Below, piece by piece: positions 8,519-16,994 of a DNA stretch of 59,668 bases (its first letter is position 1; the number at the start of each line of letters is the position of its first letter). The translations under genes and the position numbers were made by a program. The notes under the pieces were generated by a model, which saw only the letters and a program-made list of their open reading frames with translations, did not search any database and was not told the origin of the DNA. The stretch is from an uncultured Acidobacteriaceae bacterium (GTDB lineage Bacteria > Acidobacteriota > Terriglobia > Terriglobales > Acidobacteriaceae). Location of the stretch: positions 1 through 59,668 of the forward strand of contig CAIVDV010000004.1 of the NCBI GenBank assembly GCA_903904755.1, written 5' to 3'.

Positions 8519-9088
8519 ATGCTCGGCAAAACCGACAAAAACGCATCCTGGTTTGTGGTCGCAGCCCTTGGACTGTTCTTCATCGGCGGCCTGCTGACGA
8601 CCGTGGCTCCGCCCCTGCTCGACAAGAGCTGGTCGAAGCCATTTGAGAATCACGATCCCGCCAAGGGACCAACCGGCAAACTCGTCGCCTACACCGACCA
8701 GGAGATGCGCGGGTATCGCATCTACATTCGCGAGGGCTGCAAGTACTGCCATACGCAGCAGACACGCACGCTGCTGAGCGACACCAAGCGCTCCGGCTGG
8801 AAGGGCGTTGATTCGCCCGTCTCCACTCCCGATGAGTTCGTCTACGACTGGCGTCAAACCTTTGGCACCAAGCGTACCGGCCCGGATCTCTCGCGCATCG
8901 GCGGCAAGTACAACAAGCAGTGGCACAAGGCGCACTTCAACAATCCACGCGACCTGGTACCCGGCTCCATCATGCCTCCGTTCCCGTGGATTGCCAACAA
9001 CCCGCAGGAACTGGACGATCTCGTCGCCTACCTGCAAACCCGCGGCCGCGCCAAGGATTGGCGTCCCGATAACGACTACGAGCAGTGA
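8519..9088 (+). CDS. ccoO: cbb3-type oxidase monoheme subunit
   Basis: 189 residues. An N-terminal membrane anchor (about 10-32) is followed by a single heme site CKYCHTQQT (about 74-82) in a YIREGCKYCH context diagnostic of CcoO, and a distal Met in PGSIMPPFPW. It transfers electrons from soluble or bc-linked cytochrome c to CcoN. GGAGGGAG lies 6 nt before the ATG. Confidence 0.95.
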   Translation: MLGKTDKNASWFVVAALGLFFIGGLLTTVAPPLLDKSWSKPFENHDPAKGPTGKLVAYTDQEMRGYRIYIREGCKYCHTQQTRTLLSDTKRSGWKGVDSPVSTPDEFVYDWRQTFGTKRTGPDLSRIGGKYNKQWHKAHFNNPRDLVPGSIMPPFPWIANNPQELDDLVAYLQTRGRAKDWRPDNDYEQ

Positions 9089-9096
9089 GGCAGTAG

Positions 9097-9288
9097 ATGA
9101 CCGACTACACCTATCCGAGCGTGTATTTTGCCTACTTCCTTTTTGCGCTGCTGGCGGGCGGGGCGTTGTTTTTCTTCCTCCGCTCGCTCAAGGACGGCTA
9201 CCTGGGTCCCAACAGCGAAGATCCGAAGTATCGCATGATGCACGACGATCCTGACAGCGAGCGGAACCCCGCTCGCCATGAAAAATAA
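9097..9288 (+). CDS. Small membrane protein of the cbb3 cluster (CcoQ position, CcoS-like)
   Basis: 63 residues. One membrane helix (about 8-28) is followed by FLRSLKDGYLGPNSEDPKYR and MMHDD. By position after ccoO it occupies the CcoQ slot, but the tail resembles the CcoS pattern (short basic loop, Pro-x-x-R-M-x-x-D-D). It is probably an assembly or accessory subunit of the oxidase. GAGG lies 6 nt before the ATG. The family cannot be decided by eye. Confidence 0.6.
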   Translation: MTDYTYPSVYFAYFLFALLAGGALFFFLRSLKDGYLGPNSEDPKYRMMHDDPDSERNPARHEK

Positions 9289-9296
9289 CGGAGATC

Positions 9297-9608
9297 ATGA
9301 TGACCGAAAACACGAAATCCGATCTGAAGGAATACGCCGGAGGCTGGATTACGGAGCGCAAGGAGACGGAAATCCCCGGATTTCTGAAGCTGGCGTATCC
9401 AATTATCCTCTGTGCCATGCTGACCTACCTGTTCATCTACATGAACGGGGAAGTCAACCACTCAACGCGCGGCACCTTTGTGCAGCAGTTGAACGCGGTA
9501 ACTGGGACGGCCGATACATTCATGTACGCCGTGGCGGCGATGGTTGTGGTCTACGCAATCATTCTGCTTGCTTTCCTCTTCAGCAAAAAGGAACACGAAG
9601 ACCAGTAG
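9297..9608 (+). CDS. Two-helix membrane protein in the CcoP position
   Basis: 103 residues with two hydrophobic segments (about 30-48 and 75-97) and no CxxCH motif. A normal cbb3 operon would have the diheme subunit CcoP here. This protein resembles at most a membrane-anchor part and has no cytochrome domain. Two in-frame ATGs at 9297 and 9300 share one GGAG at 9290-9293; spacing favours 9300. The preceding 63-aa gene ends 8 nt upstream. Function is unassigned. Confidence 0.6.
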   Translation: MMTENTKSDLKEYAGGWITERKETEIPGFLKLAYPIILCAMLTYLFIYMNGEVNHSTRGTFVQQLNAVTGTADTFMYAVAAMVVVYAIILLAFLFSKKEHEDQ

Positions 9609-9614
9609 GGGAAC

Positions 9615-11573
9615 ATGGCGCAACCGAGCGGGCAATTCGATAGAATCGGCGGGGCCGATTACTGGATGGAGATGGTCAAGTGCCAGCACGCGTGTCCGGT
9701 GCATACCGACGCGTGCGGCTACGTCACGGCGATTGCCGAGGGGCGCGATGAAGACGCCTATCGCATCGCACGCGCCACCAATCCCTTTGCATCCATCTGC
9801 GGGCGTGTTTGCGGTGCGCCGTGCGAAGCCAACTGCCGCCGCGGCAGCCTGGACGAGCCGGTCTCCATCCGCGCCCTCAAGCGCTTCGTCACCAGCCAGT
9901 TCGGCCCGGAGAGCGGAGACGCAAGCCACTATCGCGCGGGTGCAAACCTGAACATGCTGCCGCCCAACCGTGGCGAGTTCGAGAAGGTCGCAGTCATCGG
10001 CGCAGGCGTTGCCGGCATGACCGTTGCGCACGACCTGACCATGCTTGGTTACAAGGTCACCGTCTTTGAGGCCTATCACAAACCCGGTGGCATGCTCACC
10101 GCAGGCGTGCCGGTCTTCCGGCTCCCGCGCGAGCTGGTGATGGCGGAAATCGACGCCATCGTATCGCTTGGCGTGGAACTGAGATGCAACCAGCGCCTGG
10201 GCCGCGACTTCACCATCCAGAGCCTGCGCGCTGACGGCTACAAGGCAATCTTCCTTGGCGTGGGATTGCCCAAAGGACGCAAGCTCGACCTGCCCGGCAA
10301 CGACCTCGGCGGCGTTTACGATGGCATGGATTTTCTGCGCGCTTTCAACGAAGGCAATCCGCTTCCCGTCGGCCGCAAAATCGTCGTCATCGGTGGCGGC
10401 AATGTTGCCTACGACGTCGCCCGCTCTGCCGTGCGCCCGCTGGAGGCGATGAGCAATGAAGAATCCGCCGCCGATATACAGCGCGGCGAGTCCGTTGCCT
10501 ACGATGTTGCGCGCTCGGCCATGCGTCTCTCCGGCGAGCGCGAGGTGCACGTTGTGTGCCTTGAAAGCCGCGCCGAAATGCCCGCAGATGAAATCGAAGT
10601 CACCGAAGGCGCAGAAGAAGGGCTGGTCCTGCACAACAGCCGCGGTCCGCGCGCCATCGTCGGCGTGGACGGCAAAGTTACCGGTCTCAAGACCGTGGAA
10701 TGCACCGCCGTCTTTGATGCCAATCACCGCTTCAGCCCCACCTTCAACGAAGAGAACGTGGATGTGATTGAGGCCGACACTGTGATCTTCTCCATCGGAC
10801 AATCGTCGGATCTTTCTTTCCTGCAGCCGGGCGATGGTGTTGAGTCTGTTCGCGGCCTCATCAAGGTTGATCCCGATACCTACCAGACCACCGCGCCCGA
10901 CGTCTTCGCGTGCGGCGATATCGCGCACGGTCCGCGTCTTTTCATCCACGCCATCCGCTCTGCGCAAGTTGCCGCGCGCTCCATGCACGACTTCCTGCGC
11001 GGCTCGCATACGCAGGTCACCATTGAAACAAGCTGGTCGCCTGCCGCCTACACCATGCGCGAAAACTGGGACCAGTTGAAGCGCCACCATCCCCCCGCGG
11101 TTGCTCCGCAAACGCGTGCCACATCGCTGGCCATTGTTGAGGAGAATTACCCCGAGCAGGAAGCCCGCGCGCAGGCCTCGCGCTGCCTCCGATGCAACGT
11201 TAATACCGTTTTTGACACCGGCATGTGCGTGGCCTGCACGGGTTGCGTTGATGTTTGCCCGGAGAGCCTGATTCGCATGGTTGGCGTGGCCGAGATGTGC
11301 CGCACACCGGAAGGGCTCGATTGGGTCGCAGGGCTTGCCGGCGTTCCCTCTGCAGTCCTGCAGGATGCCGGGACGGAAGAGCTGAACGCGATGGGCAGCG
11401 TGATGCTGAAGGACGAAAGCACCTGCATCCGGTGCGGCATGTGTGCCTCGCGTTGCCCTTCGCGCGCCATCACCATGCAGCAGTTCCACTACGCGCGCAA
11501 GTGCGTGACCGTACCAGGAACCAACCCGCGGCTGCTGCACAGCATTGCACCCGCAGCGGGAGGAACGCTGTAG
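9615..11573 (+). CDS. GltD-like NAD(P)-dependent flavoprotein with C-terminal ferredoxin domain
   Basis: 652 residues. The N terminus has the Cys-rich 4Fe-4S region of glutamate-synthase small-subunit-type proteins (CQHACPVHTDAC, CGRVCGAPCEANC). FAD binding is at VAVIGAGVAGMT (about 128-139) and the NAD(P) site at VVIGGGNVAYD (about 258). The C-terminal region has two ferredoxin motifs, CVACTGCVDVCP and CIRCGMCASRCP. It likely moves electrons between NAD(P)H and a low-potential or quinone-linked partner in the cytoplasm. Just after the NAD(P) motif, VAYDVARSAVR recurs as VAYDVARSAMR about 40 residues later. Its location inside the oxidase operon suggests a redox link, but the partner is unknown. 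Confidence 0.82.
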   Translation: MAQPSGQFDRIGGADYWMEMVKCQHACPVHTDACGYVTAIAEGRDEDAYRIARATNPFASICGRVCGAPCEANCRRGSLDEPVSIRALKRFVTSQFGPESGDASHYRAGANLNMLPPNRGEFEKVAVIGAGVAGMTVAHDLTMLGYKVTVFEAYHKPGGMLTAGVPVFRLPRELVMAEIDAIVSLGVELRCNQRLGRDFTIQSLRADGYKAIFLGVGLPKGRKLDLPGNDLGGVYDGMDFLRAFNEGNPLPVGRKIVVIGGGNVAYDVARSAVRPLEAMSNEESAADIQRGESVAYDVARSAMRLSGEREVHVVCLESRAEMPADEIEVTEGAEEGLVLHNSRGPRAIVGVDGKVTGLKTVECTAVFDANHRFSPTFNEENVDVIEADTVIFSIGQSSDLSFLQPGDGVESVRGLIKVDPDTYQTTAPDVFACGDIAHGPRLFIHAIRSAQVAARSMHDFLRGSHTQVTIETSWSPAAYTMRENWDQLKRHHPPAVAPQTRATSLAIVEENYPEQEARAQASRCLRCNVNTVFDTGMCVACTGCVDVCPESLIRMVGVAEMCRTPEGLDWVAGLAGVPSAVLQDAGTEELNAMGSVMLKDESTCIRCGMCASRCPSRAITMQQFHYARKCVTVPGTNPRLLHSIAPAAGGTL

Positions 11574-11581
11574 GCGAACTC

Positions 11582-12286
11582 ATGAGCTGGAGCGACTTCT
11601 ACCTGATTCTCGCCTTCGGATTTGTCAGCAGTATCCACTGCGTGCAAATGTGCGGCCCGGTAGTGTTGACCTACAGCGTGGCAGCGAACACAGAGCAGGG
11701 CCGGCGGTCGCTTCTCGGCCTTCATCTGGCTTACAACATGGGCCGCACCGCAACCTACATGCTGCTGGGTATCGTTGCGGGCCTTGCCGGCGGAGCCATG
11801 GGCTGGGTCGGTCATCTTGCCGGTATTGAGAACTCTGTCGCCGTCGTTGCCGGCATCGCGATGGTCGTCACCGGCGTGGCCATGCTCGGCTTTGGACTGA
11901 ATCTGAAAAGCTGGCGCGGCTTTGCCATGCCCGGGCGTATGCTGCGCCCCGCAGGCAAGCTTATTGCGTCACCGAGCGTCTCCGCGAAACTGGGCCTCGG
12001 CTTCATCATGGGCTTCCTTCCCTGCGGCCTTGTCTATGCGGCGCTGATGAAAGCCATCGGCGAAGGCACAGCACTTGGCGGCGCGCTCACCATGCTTGGC
12101 TTCGGCCTCGGTACCAGCGTGGCTCTGGTCGCGGTTGGTTTGGGCTCCTCGGCAGCAACGCAGAAAATTGCTCGCTGGGGAACTACGGTATCAGCATGTA
12201 CGGTCCTGGCAATGGGTGCCATTCTGATTGCGCGAGGCGCGCTGGCGGGGCCGTACCACTGCCATATGCACGCCATGGCATTCTGA
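11582..12286 (+). CDS. TauE/SafE-like (cytochrome c biogenesis transmembrane type) membrane protein
   Basis: 234 residues, about six membrane helices. The N-terminal SSIHCVQMCGP motif (Cys about 20 and 24) and GFLPCGLVYAAL in the second half are typical of the UreH/DsbD-like 'sulfite exporter TauE/SafE' family. Members in cco clusters are linked to copper supply for the cbb3 oxidase. The C terminus ends in a His-rich tail (HCHMHAM) that could bind metal. The ATG at 11582 lies 8 nt after the previous stop. Transport of copper is an inference from context. Confidence 0.8.
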   Translation: MSWSDFYLILAFGFVSSIHCVQMCGPVVLTYSVAANTEQGRRSLLGLHLAYNMGRTATYMLLGIVAGLAGGAMGWVGHLAGIENSVAVVAGIAMVVTGVAMLGFGLNLKSWRGFAMPGRMLRPAGKLIASPSVSAKLGLGFIMGFLPCGLVYAALMKAIGEGTALGGALTMLGFGLGTSVALVAVGLGSSAATQKIARWGTTVSACTVLAMGAILIARGALAGPYHCHMHAMAF

Positions 12287-12303
12287 AAGGCGTCGGGCCA
12301 ACT

Positions 12304-13656
12304 ATGTCTTCCATTCCGTCCTCGGTAAAGTCCTCTTCGCCGCGAGTCACCATTCCCGGAACGCGTTTTCACAAGCTGCGCCGCATGGTGCAATCCATCT
12401 GCGTCACCATCTTCATTCTGCTTCCGCTCTTCGATGTCATGCGCATCGACATCACGCGTCAGCGCTTCTACGTCTTCGGTGCGGAGTTGTGGATTAGCGA
12501 ATTCTCCATCCTCTTCCTCACCATGATGTTTGTGTGGATTCTGGTGGCGGCAAGCGCCATGATCTACGGCCGCTTCTACTGCGGCTATCTGTGCCCGCAG
12601 ATGATCTTCTCTGAGGCGGCAACAACCCTTGAGCGTGCCATTGCCAAATGGGTCAAGCACAACATCTCCGGCACGAGCGACGCGGCAAAGAAGCTTGTCG
12701 CGCGCGGACTGTTCTACATCGCTCTGTTGCCGGCCGCGGTCTTCGTAACATTTGTCTTCGTCTCCTTTTTTGTGCCGCCTGCGGATCTGCTGCATCGGCT
12801 GCTGCATCTTGATATCCGCACCGCGCCTGGAATCGTCGGTGCAAGCATCACGCTCATCACCTTTCTCGATTTCGCATTCCTGCGCCAGCGCTTCTGCACG
12901 GCCATTTGCCCCTACGGCTATCTGCAAAACATGCTCGCCGACAAGAAGACGCTGCTGGTGCGTTTCTATGACCCGAATGAGCAGTGCATCAAATGCCAGA
13001 AGTGCGTGCAGGCGTGCCCCATGGGCATCGACATTCGCAACTCGTCGCATCAACTGGAGTGCACGCACTGCGCGGAATGCGTCGACGCATGCTCGGCGAT
13101 TGTCGGCAAACTCGGCCGTACCAGTCTCATCCAGTACGCCTGGGGCGAAGGGGCGGAAGCGGCCACCAAAAAGCTCACGTGGTACCAGCGCATCGGTCTG
13201 CGTGACGGCAAGCGCATCGCCATCATGGTGCTGCTCTTCATCTACGCCACCGGGCTCTCGGTTGCCATCCGCATGCGGCAGCCGGTGATGATTCGTGTCA
13301 TGCCCAATCGCATCACGCTCTACTCCGTTGCGCCGGATGGCCGCGTACTCAACCACTTCCGCATTCTCGCCGTCAATCGCTCGCACGCCGATACGCATGT
13401 CACCCTCTCTGTCACAGGTATTGGTTCGGCCGAGATTGTCGGCATCGACAAGGACGTGTTGCTCAAGCCGGGTGAGAGCCTGCAGCACGATTTCGATGTG
13501 GCTGCCAGCGCAGCCGGCGTTCAGCCCGGAATCAACAAGATGCAACTGCAGGCAGCGGCAAGCGCGGCACAAAAGCCGGCAACCTTCGACGAGAACTTCT
13601 TCGCCCCAACCGACGCGATTGCAACACCGAAATCAGTGCCGGCAACAGCACGGTAG
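12304..13656 (+). CDS. ccoG: cbb3 oxidase accessory protein CcoG
   Basis: 450 residues. Membrane segments lie at about 40-60, 75-95, 145-165 and 180-200. The motif GRFYCGYLCPQ and two ferredoxin motifs, CIKCQKCVQACPMGID and CTHCAECVDAC, come next, and the C-terminal domain is Ig-like (about 350-440) as in CcoG/RdxA/FixG. CcoG is a membrane ferredoxin involved in reducing copper for cbb3 assembly. The ATG at 12304 is chosen because upstream in-frame sequence overlaps the preceding gene and lacks homology features. ccoG-H-I order follows. Confidence 0.95.
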   Translation: MSSIPSSVKSSSPRVTIPGTRFHKLRRMVQSICVTIFILLPLFDVMRIDITRQRFYVFGAELWISEFSILFLTMMFVWILVAASAMIYGRFYCGYLCPQMIFSEAATTLERAIAKWVKHNISGTSDAAKKLVARGLFYIALLPAAVFVTFVFVSFFVPPADLLHRLLHLDIRTAPGIVGASITLITFLDFAFLRQRFCTAICPYGYLQNMLADKKTLLVRFYDPNEQCIKCQKCVQACPMGIDIRNSSHQLECTHCAECVDACSAIVGKLGRTSLIQYAWGEGAEAATKKLTWYQRIGLRDGKRIAIMVLLFIYATGLSVAIRMRQPVMIRVMPNRITLYSVAPDGRVLNHFRILAVNRSHADTHVTLSVTGIGSAEIVGIDKDVLLKPGESLQHDFDVAASAAGVQPGINKMQLQAAASAAQKPATFDENFFAPTDAIATPKSVPATAR

Positions 13657-13685
13657 AATTCCCCATGAGCATCCCCGGAGGTCAA

Positions 13686-13880
13686 ATGGAAGGCAACACA
13701 ACCGAAGCGCAGCGGAAGAAAGTGGCTCCGCTGACCATCGTGCTGGGCATTGTGGTCATCTTTTTCTGCAGCATCCTCATCTTCGTTTACGTCGCCACCA
13801 AGCGTGCCCACATCGTCATGCTTGACCAGAACGGCAAGCCACTCGACAGCGGATCGCAAACCACAGGCGAAAAGCACTAG
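13686..13880 (+). CDS. Small single-helix protein in the CcoH/FixH position
   Basis: 64 residues, one membrane helix (about 16-36), basic N terminus, short periplasmic tail. The ATG at 13686 is preferred over 13665 because GGAGGT lies 4-5 nt before it. It lies between ccoG and ccoI, where CcoH/FixH normally sits, but it is under half the usual CcoH length and no FixH motif is clear. It may be a reduced or analogous assembly factor. Confidence 0.55.
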   Translation: MEGNTTEAQRKKVAPLTIVLGIVVIFFCSILIFVYVATKRAHIVMLDQNGKPLDSGSQTTGEKH

Positions 13881-13882
13881 CC

Positions 13883-16336
13883 ATGCCAGATGCAACTCCA
13901 TGCAGCCTGTGTGAGCTGGCCATTGGCCGCCGCACAGTCATGCGCAACTTCGACGGGGTCGAGTTGCCGTTCTGCTGCATGGGGTGCGCCAATGTTTACA
14001 GCATCCTGCTTGAGAGCGGCGCCATCCAAAGCGGCCAGAATCTGCGTGAGACTGAGATCTTTCGCCGCAGCCGCGAACTCGGCCTCATCTCGCAGCTCGA
14101 CGACGAATCCACGAACCCTGCGCTGCCCACCATGGATCCCTCGCTGCCCACGCTTGAGGCGGTCTACAAAATCGGCGGTATGTGGTGCTCCGCCTGCGGA
14201 TGGCTCATCGAGCACTCGCTCAGCAAGTTGCCCGGTGTCATTTCCGCGGATGTTTTCTTTGCCTCAGACATGGCCAAGGTGCGCTACTGCCCGCAGTATC
14301 TTCCGCCGGACCGCATTCCCGCGCGCATTGAGCAACTCGGCTATCGCGCCACCGAGTACGGAGACGATGATCAACAGGCAAAATCGGAAACCCGCGCGCT
14401 CATGCTGCGTCTCGGCGTTGCCGCATTTCTCTGGGCCAACATCATGGCCTTCAGCACCATCCTCTACGTGGGTTATTTCGAGCAGATATCGGCAACCGCC
14501 AGCCGTGTGCTGCCCTACATTCTCTGGGTGCTCGCCACTCCGCTGGTGTTCTACTGCGCGCATCCCATCCTGCGCACGGCATTTCTCGGCGCGCGCAATT
14601 TGCAAATCCGCATGGAGACACTGCTCGCCGTCGGCATTCTCACGGCGTATCTTCTCAGCGTTGGGCAAACCGTCACCGGCCACACGCACGTCTACTTCGA
14701 TACGGCCGCAGCCATCGTCACGCTTGTGCTCGCAGGCAAGCTGATTGAGCGCGGAGCCAAGAATCGCGCCGCCCGCTCCATCGCAAACCTCTATCGCATG
14801 ATGCCGAGCAAGGTTCGCATCGAAGGCCCTTCCGGCGAGCGCTTTGTTGCGGTGGAGGCCGTGGAGCCGGGCACCGTCTTCCTCGTCAAATCCGGCGAGC
14901 GCATCCCCGCCGACGGCATCGTACTCGACGGCGAAACCGACACCGATGAGTCTCTGCTCACCGGCGAATCTGCACCGATTGCAAAGAAGCCCGGCGACAC
15001 CGTCGTCTCCGGCAGCCTCAACGCAGGCAACGTCATTCGCGTGCGAGCGCTGCGCAGTTGCGACACCAGCTCTCTCGCGCAAATCATCCGCATGGTGGAG
15101 CGCGCACTCGCCAGCCGCGCCCCCATCCAGCGCACCGCTGACCGCATCGCGCAGGTCTTTGTGCCCATCGTCGTGGTGGTCGCCATCGCGGTCTTCGCAT
15201 GGTTGTCTTTCAGCGGCCTCGGTGTCGGATTTGCGCTCATGCGTGCCACTACAATTCTCGTCATTGCATGCCCCTGCGCGCTTGGTCTTGCCACGCCGCT
15301 GGCAATCACTGCCGCGGTGGGTTCAGCTTCGCGGCAGGGGATTCTTGTGGCCGACAGCAGCGTGCTTGAGACGATGACGGGCGTAGACGTTGTGCTGCTC
15401 GACAAGACCGGCACCGTCACCCACGGCGACTTCCGCCTGACCGAATTTCTTCTTCTTGAAGAGGGCAATTTTGAAGACGAGTGGCTGGCGCTGCTGGCCG
15501 GGGTGGAGCGATTCTCGGAGCATCTTCTCGGCCGCGCCATCACGCGCCGCGCAGCACAACTCGGCATCGAGCCGGAAGCCGTCAGCGCCGTTGAAATCCA
15601 CAAGGGCAGCGGCATTACCGCGGAGTGGGAAGGGGGCGCGCTCTTTGTCGGCAATCGCTCGCTGGCGGTTCGGCAGTGCGGGCATTTGCGTGAGGCCGTT
15701 CTGCACCAGGCCGCGCTGTGGCAGGAACAAGGGTGCACGGTCTCCTACTTTGGCGTGGACAGCCGCGTCTGCGGGCTGCTGGCTTTTGGTGACACCATCA
15801 AGCCCGGCGCGGCAGCCATGGTGGAGCGCCTGAAGCATCGCGGCATTGCCGTCAAGCTGGTCTCAGGCGACGCTCCGCTCTCTACCGCGGCGGTGGCGCG
15901 GCAGGTTGGCATTGATGACTTCACGGCCGAGGCCACTCCCGAAGGCAAGGCCGAGATTGTGCGTCAGCTTCAGGGTGCCGGCCACCGGGTGGCAATCCTG
16001 GGTGACGGCGTCAATGACGCGCCGGCGATTGCCGCAGCAGACCTCGGCATCGCAATGGGGACGGGTGCTGAAATCGCCATGAGTGCCGCGCCAATCGTCC
16101 TCGTCAGTGGCGCGCTGGCCAAGGTGGATGAAGCCTTTGGACTGGCAAAGGCTACCACGCGCGTGGTGCGGCAGAATCTTTTCTGGGCGTTTTTCTATAA
16201 TATTGCTGGTATAACGCTGGCTATCACGGGTGTTCTCTCGCCTATCTTCGCGGCTGCGGCGATGCTGCTCTCCAGTACCTCAGTTGTTGCAAATTCCATG
16301 CGGCTTACGCGAGCCCTGCAGGAGGAGAAACATTGA
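13883..16336 (+). CDS. ccoI: Copper-translocating P-type ATPase CcoI/FixI
   Basis: 817 residues. The N terminus has CSLC and FCCMGC clusters typical of FixI-type ATPases, then an HMA-like domain with MWCSAC (about 98-103). The transmembrane copper motif CPCALGLATP is at about 462, the phosphorylation site DKTGTVTHGD at about 507 and the hinge GDGVNDAPAI at about 707. It exports copper across the inner membrane for CuB insertion into CcoN. It starts 3 nt after the small ccoH-position gene. Confidence 0.96.
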   Translation: MPDATPCSLCELAIGRRTVMRNFDGVELPFCCMGCANVYSILLESGAIQSGQNLRETEIFRRSRELGLISQLDDESTNPALPTMDPSLPTLEAVYKIGGMWCSACGWLIEHSLSKLPGVISADVFFASDMAKVRYCPQYLPPDRIPARIEQLGYRATEYGDDDQQAKSETRALMLRLGVAAFLWANIMAFSTILYVGYFEQISATASRVLPYILWVLATPLVFYCAHPILRTAFLGARNLQIRMETLLAVGILTAYLLSVGQTVTGHTHVYFDTAAAIVTLVLAGKLIERGAKNRAARSIANLYRMMPSKVRIEGPSGERFVAVEAVEPGTVFLVKSGERIPADGIVLDGETDTDESLLTGESAPIAKKPGDTVVSGSLNAGNVIRVRALRSCDTSSLAQIIRMVERALASRAPIQRTADRIAQVFVPIVVVVAIAVFAWLSFSGLGVGFALMRATTILVIACPCALGLATPLAITAAVGSASRQGILVADSSVLETMTGVDVVLLDKTGTVTHGDFRLTEFLLLEEGNFEDEWLALLAGVERFSEHLLGRAITRRAAQLGIEPEAVSAVEIHKGSGITAEWEGGALFVGNRSLAVRQCGHLREAVLHQAALWQEQGCTVSYFGVDSRVCGLLAFGDTIKPGAAAMVERLKHRGIAVKLVSGDAPLSTAAVARQVGIDDFTAEATPEGKAEIVRQLQGAGHRVAILGDGVNDAPAIAAADLGIAMGTGAEIAMSAAPIVLVSGALAKVDEAFGLAKATTRVVRQNLFWAFFYNIAGITLAITGVLSPIFAAAAMLLSSTSVVANSMRLTRALQEEKH

Positions 16337-16419
16337 CCATGGGACCAAAGAAGGCAGGGAACCGGGCAAGTGCCGTCACAGAAGAGGCGTGGGGCGCAAC
16401 CGGCCGGAAGGGTTCAGCC

Positions 16420-16854
16420 ATGCAGCTCACCCGCGAAGTGGACTACGCTGTGCGAGCCATGATCTACCTGGCGGCCAGGGCCGAGAACGACCGCGGCCAG
16501 CTTATCGAAATGGCTGAAGCCATTGACGCACCCAAGAGCTTTCTCTCCAAGGTCCTGCAGTCCCTTTGCCGCGCTGGACTGGTCATCTCCCAGCGGGGCA
16601 GCACCGGGGGATTTCTGATTCTTCCGGAAGGCCGCAAAGCCACCATTGCTTCCATCTGCGAGGCCATTGAGGGCCCCTGGAACCTCAACGTTTGCCTCAC
16701 CCCCGGCAACTCCTGCAGCCGCAAGGGCGTTTGCCCGGCGCACCCGGTTTGGGTTGCCGCCCAGCAGGCACTGCTTGAGGTACTGCGCGCGCACACCGTT
16801 CAGGAATTGGCCGCGCAAACCCTGCGCCCCCGCCCTCAGCTCATCAGTCTCTAG
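16420..16854 (+). CDS. Rrf2-family regulator with three Fe-S-type cysteines
   Basis: 144 residues from the ATG at 16420, which opens with MQLTREVDYAVRAMIYLA, the standard Rrf2 N terminus, and has AAGGG 7 nt upstream. A longer frame from TTG 16333 or ATG 16339 would add an atypical leader. The winged-helix region is followed by Cys92, Cys99 and Cys105 (C-X6-C-X5-C), almost the spacing of the IscR cluster ligands. It probably binds a [2Fe-2S] or [4Fe-4S] cluster and senses O2, NO or Fe-S status. Its place directly after ccoI suggests it regulates this operon or is co-regulated with it. The 140 nt up to the next gene contain nothing notable. Confidence 0.85.
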   Translation: MQLTREVDYAVRAMIYLAARAENDRGQLIEMAEAIDAPKSFLSKVLQSLCRAGLVISQRGSTGGFLILPEGRKATIASICEAIEGPWNLNVCLTPGNSCSRKGVCPAHPVWVAAQQALLEVLRAHTVQELAAQTLRPRPQLISL

Positions 16855-16994
16855 CTTTTCCTGTTGATTCCACAAGAATCCTTCTGCCTCTCCACCTTTG
16901 CGACGAGTGCGCTGTGCCCGCAGATTTGAGAGACTGGTGAGTGAATCCTGCTGGTCCCGGGCTGGCCTGTGCCGGCCGGGCAGAAAGCCCTTTG

